This document shows positions 38,989-48,932 of a DNA stretch of 64,000 nucleotides, in pieces; the first letter of the stretch is position 1; every line of letters begins with the position of its first letter. The notes under the pieces are model-generated. The model did not search any database and had not been told where the DNA came from. It saw nothing but the letters and a program-made list of their open reading frames with translations. Position numbers and translations under genes: made by a program. Source of the stretch: Phycisphaerales bacterium (GTDB taxonomy: Bacteria; Planctomycetota; Phycisphaerae; UBA1845); the NCBI GenBank assembly GCA_003597935.1, contig QZJT01000120.1:1-64000 (forward strand), given 5' to 3'.

Positions 38989-41900
38989 ACCAGGCCCCTC
39001 AACCATCGCCCTCGACGTGGAGAAAGGTCGTGATGAACCGCAGCGGCGACATCGAACAGCCTTCGGCGGCCCGCCAGAAACGCCTCATCGACGCCGCCTG
39101 GGAGCAGGTGGAGCAGGCGGCGTCGACGCAGGCGGCCGCGGCCACCGGCGACCGCATTGTCCCGCCGCTGGAGCGCCGGCCGCCGGGCGCCCTGCCGGGC
39201 GCCCTGCCCGGCTACCGCATCGTGCGCGAGGTGCACCGGGGGGGGCAGGGCGTCGTGTACCAGGCGGTGCAGGCGTCCACCGGGCGGCAGGTGGCGATCA
39301 AGGTCATGCACGGCGGCCCCTTCGCCGGTCCGCGGGAAAAAGCCCGCTTCGAGCGAGAAGTCCACGTGCTCGCCCAGCTCAAGCACCCCAACATCGTCAC
39401 CGTCCACGACAGCGGCGCCGCCGGCGACTCAGTCTTTTTCGTGATGGACTTCATCGAAGGGCACCCGCTCGACCAGTACGCCCGCAAGTTCCAGCCCGGC
39501 CTGCGCGACCGGTTGCGGTTGTTCGCGCGGATCTGTGCCGCCGTACACGTCGCACATCTGCGCGGCGTGATCCACCGCGACCTCAAGCCGGGCAACATCC
39601 GCATCGACGCCGCCGGCCAGCCGCACGTGCTCGACTTCGGCCTGGCCAAGACCACCGACTGGGACGCCTCCAGGTCCGGGCCTGAGGAGGTCATCACGCT
39701 CACCGGCCAGTTCCTCGGCTCGCTGCCCTGGGCCAGCCCGGAGCAGGCGCAGGGGCTGCACGATGAGACGGACCTTCGCACCGACGTCTATTCGCTCGGC
39801 GTGATGCTCTACCAACTCCTGACCGGCGCATTCCCCTACGGCGTGAGCGGCTCCTTCAGCGAGACGGCCCACAACGTCATCCACGCCGATCCGAAAAACC
39901 CGCGCACGCTGAACCGCGAGCTGGACGACGAGATCATCGCGATCGTGCTCAAGGCGCTGAAGAAGGAGCGGGAGCTGCGATACCAGTCGGCCGGCGCCTT
40001 CGGCGCGGACATCGAACGATATCTCGACGGCGAGCCGATCGAAGCCAAGCGCGATTCGATGACGTACGTGCTGCGCAAGCACCTGGTCCGGCATAAGGCG
40101 GCGGCGGGCGTCGTCGCGCTCTTCGTCGCCGTCGTCACCATCGGCTTCGGCGTATCGCTGTCCTTCTGGCGGCAGGCGGCATTGGCCCGCGACGCCGAGT
40201 CGGACCAGAAGCACGCCGCCCAGCGAAGCGCCGCGGCGGCGGAGCGCGCGGCCGCCCGGGCGGAGGCCGAGTCGGCCAAGGCACGAGCCGTCACCGAGTT
40301 TCTCACCGACATGCTCGCGTCGGCGGATCCGGACGAAATGGGCAGGAAGGACGCGACCGTGCGCGAGGTGCTCGACGCCGCCTCGCGCCGCGTGGACGAA
40401 GGAACGCTGGCGGACAAGCCGCAGATCGAAGCAGCGGTCCACCGCGTGCTGGGCGCGTCGTTTAGTTCGCTCGGCGCCTCCGAGCCGGCGCATCGTCACG
40501 CCGCTCGGGCGAAAGAACTCTATGAGCAGATCGAGGGGCCGGACTCGGAGGAGACGCTGCGTCAGGCGATCCGGCTCGCGGACGTGCTGCGGTCCCTGGG
40601 CAAGGTCGATGAGGCGGAAGCGGCCTTTCGCGAAACGGCGGACCGGATCGCCGGTGCGTTGGGCCGGCGGCACCTCCTCATGGCCCAGTGCCTGCGCGGA
40701 CTGTCGGGCGTGTTGCGCGACCGCAAGCTGCCGGACGAAGCGGAGCCGCCCGGCGCCGAGGCGGTCGAGATACAACGGGCGCTCGGCGAAACGGAGACTG
40801 ACGAGTACGCCTCGGCCCTCAACGATCTGGCCATCGTCTATCAGGATCAGGGCCGCATGGACGACGCCCTGACGCTGCAGCTCGAAGCGCTGGATACGTT
40901 CCGCCGCATCTACGGCGACGACCACCAGGCCACGGCCGTGGCTAGGTTCAACGTGGCCGTGCTCTATACCCAGCAGGCCCGCTTCCCGGAAGCGGAGACG
41001 ATCTACCAGGAAGCCCTGGCCACGATGCGGCGGGTCTACGGTGACGAGCACCCCACGACGGTCACCTGCCTCAACAGCCTGGGCCTGCTGTACGTCAAGC
41101 AGAAGCGGCTTCCCGAGGCCCGGCAGGCGCTCACCGAATCGTTGACGACTGCCCGTACCCTGTTCGGCAACGAACATCCCAAGGTGGGCATGAGCCTCAA
41201 CAGCCTGGCGATCGTCCAGTACGAACTGGGCGACCTGGAGGCGGCGGTGGAGAGCTTCCGCGAGTGCGCCCGTATCTTTACGAACATCTATGGGGCGGAT
41301 TCGCCCTCGGTGCTGACCATCGAGGGGAACATGGCCGCCGTCATGCGCGTCCGCGGCGACGTGGAGGGGGCGCTGCCGGTGCTCCGCGGCGTGCTGGAAC
41401 GGCGCCGCGCCCTGCTCGGTGAAAACCACCCGACCGTCATCGGCGATCTGCACAACGTGGGGATTACGCTCAACGACTTGCGGCGATTCGACGAAGCCGC
41501 GCCGATCCTGCGCGAGGCGCTGCGGCTTCGGACCGGCGTCCGCGGCGCGGACCATCCGGAGACGATCGAGTCGAAGCTGGGCCTGGCAGGAGCGCTGCAC
41601 GGGTTGGGGCAACTGGAAGAAGCCGAGTCGCAGGCGCGGGAGGCGCTGGCGGCGCTGATCCGCACGGTCGGCGAAGGACACCTGTCCACCGCCGGCGGGA
41701 TGGACACCCTGGCGCTGGTGCTAACCGATCGGGGCCAGGCGGCTGAAGCCGAGGAGTTGTACCGCAGCGCCGTGGCGATCTGCGAGCGTGAGCTGCCACA
41801 AGCCCACTGGCGCACGGCCGTGTACCGCGGCCACCTGGGCGCGCAACTGGCCGCGAGGGGGCGGTTCGACGAGGCCGAGCCGTTGCTGCTGGCGGCATAC

Positions 41901-42035
41901 GAGGCGATCGCCGCCACGCAGGGCGATGAGCGGGAACGCACCCAGCGGATCATTCAGGAACTCGTTGAGCTATATGAGGCGTGGCAACGTCCGGAAGAGG
42001 CCGATCGCTGGCGGGCGAAACGGATCGGCGGCTGA
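38985..42035 (+). CDS. Ser/Thr protein kinase with C-terminal tetratricopeptide repeats
   Basis: GYRIVREVHRGGQGVVYQAV...VAIKVM, HRDLKPGNI, DFGLAKTT; one TM (AAAGVVALFVAVVTIGFGVSLSFW) then many TPR units. 4-bp overlap with sigma gene. Confidence 0.92.
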   Translation: MNQAPQPSPSTWRKVVMNRSGDIEQPSAARQKRLIDAAWEQVEQAASTQAAAATGDRIVPPLERRPPGALPGALPGYRIVREVHRGGQGVVYQAVQASTGRQVAIKVMHGGPFAGPREKARFEREVHVLAQLKHPNIVTVHDSGAAGDSVFFVMDFIEGHPLDQYARKFQPGLRDRLRLFARICAAVHVAHLRGVIHRDLKPGNIRIDAAGQPHVLDFGLAKTTDWDASRSGPEEVITLTGQFLGSLPWASPEQAQGLHDETDLRTDVYSLGVMLYQLLTGAFPYGVSGSFSETAHNVIHADPKNPRTLNRELDDEIIAIVLKALKKERELRYQSAGAFGADIERYLDGEPIEAKRDSMTYVLRKHLVRHKAAAGVVALFVAVVTIGFGVSLSFWRQAALARDAESDQKHAAQRSAAAAERAAARAEAESAKARAVTEFLTDMLASADPDEMGRKDATVREVLDAASRRVDEGTLADKPQIEAAVHRVLGASFSSLGASEPAHRHAARAKELYEQIEGPDSEETLRQAIRLADVLRSLGKVDEAEAAFRETADRIAGALGRRHLLMAQCLRGLSGVLRDRKLPDEAEPPGAEAVEIQRALGETETDEYASALNDLAIVYQDQGRMDDALTLQLEALDTFRRIYGDDHQATAVARFNVAVLYTQQARFPEAETIYQEALATMRRVYGDEHPTTVTCLNSLGLLYVKQKRLPEARQALTESLTTARTLFGNEHPKVGMSLNSLAIVQYELGDLEAAVESFRECARIFTNIYGADSPSVLTIEGNMAAVMRVRGDVEGALPVLRGVLERRRALLGENHPTVIGDLHNVGITLNDLRRFDEAAPILREALRLRTGVRGADHPETIESKLGLAGALHGLGQLEEAESQAREALAALIRTVGEGHLSTAGGMDTLALVLTDRGQAAEAEELYRSAVAICERELPQAHWRTAVYRGHLGAQLAARGRFDEAEPLLLAAYEAIAATQGDERERTQRIIQELVELYEAWQRPEEADRWRAKRIGG

Positions 42036-42077
42036 ATCGGATTGCACGCGCCGATCGGGCCGGGTATTCACGAACCC

Positions 42078-42905
42078 GTGCCCGAACTGCCCGAAGCCGA
42101 GACGATTGCCCGACAACTTCACGCCGGACTGGCCGGGGCGGTCGTGTCCAGCGTCCGCGTCCAGCGGGCGGACATCCTGCACGGCGATCCGCGCCCGCTG
42201 GCGGCCGTCATCCGGCGCCGTCGCGTCGAAGGCGTCACGCGGCGCGCCAAGCGGGTCCAGGTGCAGCTTGACGGCGGCGTGATGCTGGTCTTCCGCTTGG
42301 GCATGTCGGGGCGGCTGACCCTCGTCCCGCGTGCGGCCCCCGTTGAACCACACACGCACGTGTGCATTCGGTTCCGCGCCCGCGGCGACGAGCTTCGCTT
42401 TCGCGATCCGCGCCGCTTCGGCGGCGTCTGGTGCCTGTCTGGACGGGAGGCGTATGCCGGACGACGGATGGGCGAGGTGGGGCCGGAGCCGCTGACTCTC
42501 GAACAGTCTGCGTTCGCGGCCATACTTAAGGATCGCCGGCGGTCGATCAAATCGCTGCTGCTTGACCAGACCCTGATCGCCGGGCTGGGCAACATCTATT
42601 GCGACGAAGCGCTCTTCGCAGCCGGCATCCACCCGCTCACGCCGGCCGGCGCGCTGGACGGGCCGTCGGCTCAGAGGCTGCTGCGAGCCATCAAGCGGAC
42701 GCTGAACCGGGCGATCGACGCGAACGGCTCGACGCTATCCGACTACCGCCGTCCGGACGGGCTGGACGGTTCGTATCAGTTTTCGCACAAGGTCTATGGA
42801 CGCCTGGGCGAGCCTTGTCGCCGCTGCCGCGTTCCCATCGAGAAGCTCACCATCGCGGGTCGGACGACGCACCTGTGCCCGGTGTGTCAGGTGGGCAGGC
42901 GTTGA
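42078..42905 (+). CDS. mutM: Formamidopyrimidine-DNA glycosylase family
   Basis: VPELPEAETIARQLHAGLAG N-terminal catalytic Pro/Glu, LLDQTLIAGLGNIYCDEALFAAGIHP, C-terminal CRRCRVPIEKLTIAGRTTHLCPVCQ zinc finger. Confidence 0.93.
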   Translation: MPELPEAETIARQLHAGLAGAVVSSVRVQRADILHGDPRPLAAVIRRRRVEGVTRRAKRVQVQLDGGVMLVFRLGMSGRLTLVPRAAPVEPHTHVCIRFRARGDELRFRDPRRFGGVWCLSGREAYAGRRMGEVGPEPLTLEQSAFAAILKDRRRSIKSLLLDQTLIAGLGNIYCDEALFAAGIHPLTPAGALDGPSAQRLLRAIKRTLNRAIDANGSTLSDYRRPDGLDGSYQFSHKVYGRLGEPCRRCRVPIEKLTIAGRTTHLCPVCQVGRR

Positions 42906-42992
42906 TGAGTCGATCCCCCCCCCGAGCCCCGGCATTCATGCCGGGCGGGCTGCTGATCACACGAATCGCCACCCGGCGTCAGACGTACACGC

Positions 42993-43433
42993 TCACGATC
43001 CGGTCGGCTCCAGCACCGCCGCCCGCACGTCGTCGTAGCTCACGCCCAGCGCCTTGAGCGCCTTGTGGGCCACGCAGCCCGGCTCCTTGAGCAGCGCCAG
43101 CAGCAGGTGCTCGGTGCAGACTTCTTTCGACTCAAGCTGCTGGGCCTGTTCGATGGCCTTGGCGATGACGTTCTTGAAATGAGGCGTGCCGGGCAGACGC
43201 CCGAACACCCACGTCTCCTCCATGCTCTTGCGCACCAACCGGTCCACCTCCGCCCGGGCGGCCTTTTCGGTGACGCGCTTGCGATCCAGGATCGAGGCCC
43301 CCACCCCGGTGCCCTCGCGCAGCACGGCCAGCAGGATGTGCTCGGTGCCGACGTATTCCTGGTCGTACTCGCGGGCGATGTCGTTCGCCAGCTTCATCAC
43401 CTGATCGACGCGCTTACTCGCTTTGGGCAGCAT
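42993..43433 (-). CDS. Stand-alone Clp N-terminal (double Clp-N) domain protein
   Basis: VMKLANDIAREYDQEYVGTEHILLAVLREGTGVGASILDRKRV ... AIEQAQQLESKEVCTEHLLLALLKEPGCVAHKALKALGV: two Clp-N repeats without AAA domains. Confidence 0.87.
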   Translation of the reverse strand: MLPKASKRVDQVMKLANDIAREYDQEYVGTEHILLAVLREGTGVGASILDRKRVTEKAARAEVDRLVRKSMEETWVFGRLPGTPHFKNVIAKAIEQAQQLESKEVCTEHLLLALLKEPGCVAHKALKALGVSYDDVRAAVLEPTGS

Positions 43434-44268
43434 GGACGGATCGTTCCTGTGTCGGGTTCGGCACCGCTCTCGATTGGACGTAATGATAACCCAGGCTGAT
43501 GACCGCGACAATCACCGCGGTCACCAGCGTGATGCGCATCAGCCGGATGCGATTGGCCAGTTCGCGGTCCCGCCACTCCTGCATGCGCTCGTCGATCTGG
43601 TCCAGCTTGGCGTCGATGCGCCGTTCGATCTCGTCGAGCTTCTCGCGGACGTAGTCGTCGGCCACCCCGCGCAGCGTGCGGGCGATGCCGCCGACCACCC
43701 CCTCATTCTCGATGCGGCGACGCACCGCGTCGCCGCGCTCCTCGTCCGGCAGGAAATGATACTCGCCGGACGCCGACGCCCGCGGCATCGAGTCCTGCGC
43801 CGGCTCCAGCACCCGTGACAGCAGCGACCCGATCACCGAGCGCCGCAATCGTCTGAAGCGGGCGCCGAGCCCTTCCGCCCTGCGGATGCGCGCCGTCAAG
43901 GCCTCGCGTGATTCACCGGCTCCCGGCTCCACCCCGCGCAGCCGCGCCAATGCGTCCAGCCCGCGGCAGGTGAGGGTCTCATATTCGTCGTGCGTCGAGC
44001 GGATGATGATGCGGGCCAGTTCGTCGTTGGAGGCCTCGCGCCGCACCGGCCAACGCACCCACATGACGATGTCCAGCAGGGCGTCGCGGTCGAGGCCGCG
44101 GATCAACTCCTGCCGCTGCCGGATCAGCCGCAGCCGCTGCCCGCGTGGCGTGTCCTGGGCCAGCTCCAGCCCGAGTTCCCGCCCGAAGCGCAGCAGTTCA
44201 TCGTCCGGCAGATCGGCAATCGAGTCTGCCCGCGCGGCGATGTCCGGACTGGACGACGCTTCAGCCAT
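43414..44268 (-). CDS. Hypothetical membrane protein with coiled-coil and C-terminal TM
   Basis: KLDEIERRIDAKLDQIDERMQEWRDRELANRIRLMRITLVTAVIVAVISLGYHYV; overlaps the Clp-N gene on the same strand. Confidence 0.65.
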   Translation of the reverse strand: MAEASSSPDIAARADSIADLPDDELLRFGRELGLELAQDTPRGQRLRLIRQRQELIRGLDRDALLDIVMWVRWPVRREASNDELARIIIRSTHDEYETLTCRGLDALARLRGVEPGAGESREALTARIRRAEGLGARFRRLRRSVIGSLLSRVLEPAQDSMPRASASGEYHFLPDEERGDAVRRRIENEGVVGGIARTLRGVADDYVREKLDEIERRIDAKLDQIDERMQEWRDRELANRIRLMRITLVTAVIVAVISLGYHYVQSRAVPNPTQERSVHAAQSE

Positions 44269-44512
44269 ACGGGCATTGTATCACGCCGCGCCGTTATCAC
44301 CCCCGCCGAACGGAGGACCGCAGCGAGCCGCCGCGCCGTTCCGATAGCGAGCGCCCCGTCCGGGCCGTGGTGGTACGGATTACAGACTGCGAATCCCTGC
44401 CGCGGACCCGCGGACCGGAAACCATAGTTATCCCGCGGGCGGCGATCCCCCCGGCCGACAACGCAGAGTGAGCCGCACGCCGTTGCGGCCTTCCTCTGTG
44501 GAGACCAAACCC

Positions 44513-45400
44513 ATGCTGACGCTGCTGCTGACCATCGCGAGCCTGAGCACCGCCGCTCCCGTCACGGCCAATGCGCCGGCCGTCGGCGACGGTCCCGAAC
44601 ACGTGGACGTGCGCGTCCTGAGCATCGCCGAAAACCGGTTCAAGGACCTGACGCCCAGGTCGTCGGACGGGTCGGTGGTGCAGGTGTTTTCAAGCTGGAA
44701 CCAGGACCGCAACACGCTGACCGTCGCGCTGGGGTTGCGCGGCCGCCCGGTCACGGCCGCGACCCACTACGGGCGGATCGCGCTGAAGGGCGCGAGCTTC
44801 GACGGCGGCGCGGCGTTGACCCTCAACGCGGACTTCAAGGTCGGTTTCACCGATCCGCGCACCGAGTTCGTGCAGATCGACCGCGACTCGATGTATTTCG
44901 GCCGCCCCGACGCCTCGGCGGATCAGATCATCGTCGAGCTGAAGTTCGACCTGCCGCCGCGCAAGGCCACCCGCATCGAGAAACTCACGGGCGTCATCGA
45001 GCTGCGCACCGGCGACACCCGCGAACTGACCATCGACGGCATCGCGTCGAAGCCCGGTGCGGCGATCGAGAACAGCGCCCTCCGGGCGGCGGGCGTAACC
45101 CTTACCGTGGCCGACCCCAAGTCGAAACAGCCCGGCTTCTTCATGAGCGGCGCGCCCGGCAAGTCCGTGACGCTGAAGGTATCCGGCAACGTCGACGCCC
45201 TGCTCGACGCGGAGCTGATCGACGCCGACGGCGAACCGCTCTACGCCAGCCGGATGACCTCGACCGGAGAGGGCGCCACCGTGATCGTGCTGGAAGACGA
45301 CGCCGACCTTCCGCCGACCACCAGGCTCAAGCTCCGCGTGGCCGTGGATCAGAAAACGATCCCGGTGCCGTTCGACCTGAAGAGCATCGAGCTGCCGTAA
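44513..45400 (+). CDS. Secreted hypothetical protein
   Basis: Signal peptide MLTLLLTIASLSTAAPVTANA; beta-rich sequence. Confidence 0.6.
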   Translation: MLTLLLTIASLSTAAPVTANAPAVGDGPEHVDVRVLSIAENRFKDLTPRSSDGSVVQVFSSWNQDRNTLTVALGLRGRPVTAATHYGRIALKGASFDGGAALTLNADFKVGFTDPRTEFVQIDRDSMYFGRPDASADQIIVELKFDLPPRKATRIEKLTGVIELRTGDTRELTIDGIASKPGAAIENSALRAAGVTLTVADPKSKQPGFFMSGAPGKSVTLKVSGNVDALLDAELIDADGEPLYASRMTSTGEGATVIVLEDDADLPPTTRLKLRVAVDQKTIPVPFDLKSIELP

Positions 45401-45494
45401 GAGCGAATCGTGATGGCCGGGGGACAACTGCACAGTGGCGGATGACGAGCAGCGCTTGCGAAACGGCGAATGGCCGATCCGTGCGGGCTGCGCG

Positions 45495-45600
45495 ACCGCC
45501 ATCCGAACGACGACCGTGAAGGAGCGGCCCCAATCCGAACTGCGACCGCGACGGAGCGGCCCCCATCCGAACCGCGACCGTAAGGGAGCGGCTGATGCGT
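45495..45600 (+). repeat. Three tandem degenerate copies of the CCGAACCGCGACCGTRAGGGAGCGG unit
   Basis: CATCCGAACGACGACCGTGAAGGAGCGGCCCC / AATCCGAACTGCGACCGCGACGGAGCGGCCCC / CATCCGAACCGCGACCGTAAGGGAGCGGCT. Confidence 0.92.
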
Positions 45601-45699
45601 CGCGGCGCGTTCATGGCCCTGCGCCACGCTGCCGCCGTTCAGAGGCCGCTTCCTGACGGGCGCGGTTCGGATTAAGGACGGCGGCGGGCGTTGGAACGC

Positions 45700-47094
45700 T
45701 CACCCAGTCGAGCGCAGCCCCCCCCCGAGCATCGCTTCCCACCGCCGGGTGAAACCGGGAAACGACTTCGACGCACAGTCCGGATCGCGCACGCTCAGCC
45801 CGTCGATGCCCAGGCCCGCCAGGCAGAATGCCATGACCATGCGGTGGTCGTCATACGTCTCGATCGTCGCCGCGCGGTATCGCGCGGCCGGGTGAATCGT
45901 CAGGCCGTCGGCGTGCAGATCGACCCGCGCTCCGATGCGGGTCAACTCGCAACGCAGCGCCTCCAGGCGGTCACTCTCCTTGAGCCGCAGATGAGCGACG
46001 TTGCGAATCCGCGTCGGCCCGTCGGCGAACAGCGCCAGCGCCGCCAGCGTCGGCACGGTATCCGGCATCGCGGACAGGTCCACGTCCACGGCCCTCAGGC
46101 GCGGCGACGGCCCCGCGCCACGGGCGCTCAGCGGCGGCGACCCCCCACCACGGGCGGTCAGCGGCGATGGCTGCGGGCCGACGACGGTCAGCCACTGCGC
46201 CGCGCGATCGACGGCGCAACCCATTCGCTCGAGTACGTCAGCGAAGCGCGCGTCTCCCTGCAACGAATCCGGCGCCAGACCCGTGATGGAGACGCGCCCG
46301 CCCCTCAGGGCGGCGGCCGACAGGAACACCGTCGCAGCCGAAGCGTCCGGCTCGATGCTCACGTGGGCCGCCCGATAGACTTGCGGCGCGGGCACGATGA
46401 TCCGCATCCCGCCCTGGCCGTCGTCGTCCGCCACGGTGGCGACCCCGAACCGATCCATCACCGCCAGCGTCACGTCGAGATAGGGCCGGCTGGCGATCGG
46501 GGGGGGGACCTCCAGCATCACGTCGCGGACGGCGCAGACGGACGCCATCAGCAGGGCGCTGGCGAACTGGCTGGAATCCACCGCGCTGATGCCGACCGGC
46601 CCGCCGGCCAGGTGCCGGGCATGGACCGTCAGAGGCGGATAGCCCTCGACGCCGTGGAACTCGACCAGCGCTCCCAACCCGCGCAGCGCGTCCACCAGCG
46701 GTTCCATCGGCCGCTGGCGCAGCCGAGCCGTGCCGTCCAGGCGGAAGTCGCCGAAACCCGCCGCACACAGCGCGGTGGCGAACCGCATCACCGCCCCGGC
46801 CGCGCCGCAATACAGCACGGCGTGCTGGCCCGGGACGTGTCCCCGACAGCCGGTGACCTCGATGGCGGCCGCCTCTTCATCGACCGTTGTTGCGATGCCC
46901 AGCCGCTCCAGCACGTCGAGCATGGCGCGGGCGTCGTCAGACGTGGACGCCCCGGCCAGCACGCTGTCCCCGTCCGCCAGCGCGGCGGCCATCAATGCCC
47001 GGATCGTTAAAGACTTGCTGCCCGGCAGCACGACGTCGGCATCGAGAGGCCCGGCGGCGACGGGACAGGCGTAGCAGTTCGCGTCGGTGCTCAT
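45700..47094 (-). CDS. aroA: 3-phosphoshikimate 1-carboxyvinyltransferase (EPSP synthase)
   Basis: VLPGSKSLTIRALMAAALADGDS, CGAAGAVMRFATALCA, IRNVAHLRLKESDRLEALRCELTRIGA, YDDHRMVMAFCLAGL. Confidence 0.93.
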   Translation of the reverse strand: MSTDANCYACPVAAGPLDADVVLPGSKSLTIRALMAAALADGDSVLAGASTSDDARAMLDVLERLGIATTVDEEAAAIEVTGCRGHVPGQHAVLYCGAAGAVMRFATALCAAGFGDFRLDGTARLRQRPMEPLVDALRGLGALVEFHGVEGYPPLTVHARHLAGGPVGISAVDSSQFASALLMASVCAVRDVMLEVPPPIASRPYLDVTLAVMDRFGVATVADDDGQGGMRIIVPAPQVYRAAHVSIEPDASAATVFLSAAALRGGRVSITGLAPDSLQGDARFADVLERMGCAVDRAAQWLTVVGPQPSPLTARGGGSPPLSARGAGPSPRLRAVDVDLSAMPDTVPTLAALALFADGPTRIRNVAHLRLKESDRLEALRCELTRIGARVDLHADGLTIHPAARYRAATIETYDDHRMVMAFCLAGLGIDGLSVRDPDCASKSFPGFTRRWEAMLGGGLRSTG

Positions 47095-47190
47095 GCGGCG
47101 CCGTCCCGGCAGGGAAGTAGCAGAGTGAGAGAGTGAGGGAGTAAGAGATTAGAGTCGCGGGCCATGCTTCACCAGCGTCAGTCTGTCGCG

Positions 47191-47430
47191 TGATTCCACA
47201 AGAGCATCCGTGATCCGACGGGCCGTGGCAACACCAGCGACGAGGTCATCATCCCATCGAACGAGCAACCGGTGTACGAGGGCCGGCGCCGCCGCTGGCC
47301 GGAACCGACCGGCAGCTTCCCGCTCAGCGAAGACCTGGGCGCGCGCGGACTATGCCCGCCCAGCGGCGCGGGGCTGACCCGCGACGATCAGGAATACGTG
47401 GTCGAGCAGCTTCTTTCGTGCAGACGCTGA
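47191..47430 (+). pseudogene. Remnant of a DegT/DnrJ/EryC1/StrS aminotransferase C-terminus
   Basis: Start-less frame ending at 47430 reads ...PTGSFPLSEDLGARGLCPPSGAGLTRDDQEYVVEQLLSCRR*, resembling the DegT-family C-terminus (ARGLxLPSGxxLTxxD). In-frame TGA immediately upstream, no N-terminal domain. Confidence 0.5.
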
Positions 47431-48932
47431 GGCGGCCGGCGCCGGACGAGCAACTCCTTATACCACGCGAGGTATTCGTTCGTCTGACGGCGGAGGTCGA
47501 AGCGTCGGTGGGCGTCTGCGGCGGCGTTGTCAGACAGCCGCAGGCGCAGCGGATCGTTGATGAGCAATCGTTCCACGGCAGCGGCCAGGCCGGCCTCGTC
47601 CGCTGGCGCGGTCAGCATGCCGGTCGCTCGTTCCGCGTTTTCGTCGGCGTCGTCGAGGCCGATCACCTGTTCCGGGATGCCGCCGACGGCCGTGGCCGCC
47701 ACCGGCAGGCCGCACGCCAGCGCCTCCAGCACGGCGTTGGGGAACGTGTCGGCGCGGGCGGCGTGGACGTAGACGTCGGCCGCCTGGTAATGGCAGGCCA
47801 CGGCCGCCGGATCGGCCTGGAAGGGCACGAACCGGACCTCGGCGCCGGCCGCGCCGCGACCGATCCGCTCAGCAGGGGCATCCTCACCGAGGGCGACGAA
47901 GATCAACGGCCGGCCAGCGGTCGCTGGCGTCTGAGCTTCGGCATTCAGCCCTCGGCTCTCAGCCAGCCGCGCGATGGCGGCCCGCATGGTGCGAAAGTCC
48001 TTCCACACATTGTCGCGTATTCCACTGGCGGCGAAGAGCAGGACACGGGCCTGGCGCGGCAGGCCCAGCGCGGCGCGGGCCGCAGCGTGGTCGCCAGGCC
48101 TGAAGACGTCGAGGTCCACCCCGTACGGAATCACGCGGGCTTCGACGACGCCGGGTGCGAGCATCGACTGCTCGACTCTGTCCCTCAGCCAGTGGCACGG
48201 CGTGGCGACGTGCAGCCGGCCGGCGGCGTAGATATCGCGCTTGCGCCGCCAGTTCTCGGCCGACCCGTCGCGCCGGATGGGCGAATAGAGCGATAGCGCC
48301 GGGCACTCGCCGCAGCCGGTCTTCCAGCGCTCGCAGTCGAACGAGTGCGCGCAGTGTCCGGCCAGCAGCCAGGCGTCGTGCAGCGTGAGCACGACCGGCG
48401 CCTGGCGGCAGAGCCACGGCAGGGCACGCAAGTCGAAGTAGTTCTGGTGGAGGTTGTGGCAGTGAATCACGTCCGGCCGCCGCGGCGTGATGTCCAGCAG
48501 CCGCCACGTCCCGGGGTAGTGGAAGTCTTCCAATCCGCGGCGCACGTCGCGCCAGCCGCGCGGCTCGGCGATGCGATGGATCAGCCGGCACAGGCTCCGC
48601 GAACCGGTAAACCGGCCGTAGCAGGGCTGGAGGCCGCGGTGCAGGCCCCACCAGAACCGCTGCCAGCGGGACGACGCTTCGTGATTAGGTAACAGCAGCA
48701 CGTCAGGGTCGGCGCTGCGCTTTCGTCCCACGGCGAAGTACGAGGCATGGCCCAGGCTGCGGTAGGACTGAAAGAGGTCCCACGCCACGCGCTCGGCGCC
48801 GCCGTGCCGGTCGAACGCGCTGACTTGCAGGATGGTCAGCGATGGTTCGCGATCCCGCGGTGTCGAGCGCCGCCCGTCTGCCGAAGCGCGACGTGCGGTG
48901 TCCAGGTCCGGCCTGTCCTCAAGCGCCAGCAC
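47388..48932 (-). CDS. Glycosyltransferase family 4
   Basis: LQVSAFDRHGGAERVAWDLFQSYRSLGH, PDVIHCHNLHQNYFDLRALPWL, ADVYVHAARADTFPNAVLEALACGLPVAATAVGGIPEQV. Confidence 0.9.
   Translation of the reverse strand: MLALEDRPDLDTARRASADGRRSTPRDREPSLTILQVSAFDRHGGAERVAWDLFQSYRSLGHASYFAVGRKRSADPDVLLLPNHEASSRWQRFWWGLHRGLQPCYGRFTGSRSLCRLIHRIAEPRGWRDVRRGLEDFHYPGTWRLLDITPRRPDVIHCHNLHQNYFDLRALPWLCRQAPVVLTLHDAWLLAGHCAHSFDCERWKTGCGECPALSLYSPIRRDGSAENWRRKRDIYAAGRLHVATPCHWLRDRVEQSMLAPGVVEARVIPYGVDLDVFRPGDHAAARAALGLPRQARVLLFAASGIRDNVWKDFRTMRAAIARLAESRGLNAEAQTPATAGRPLIFVALGEDAPAERIGRGAAGAEVRFVPFQADPAAVACHYQAADVYVHAARADTFPNAVLEALACGLPVAATAVGGIPEQVIGLDDADENAERATGMLTAPADEAGLAAAVERLLINDPLRLRLSDNAAADAHRRFDLRRQTNEYLAWYKELLVRRRPPQRLHERSCSTTYS

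Noticed and set aside
36775-39006. 743-aa minus-strand ORF
   Set aside because: Antisense to MFS, ECF sigma and part of the kinase; no domain signature.
39429-41681. 750-aa minus-strand ORF
   Set aside because: Antisense shadow of the Ser/Thr kinase-TPR gene.
47352-48296. 314-aa plus-strand ORF
   Set aside because: Antisense to the glycosyltransferase; it uses a different frame from the aminotransferase remnant.
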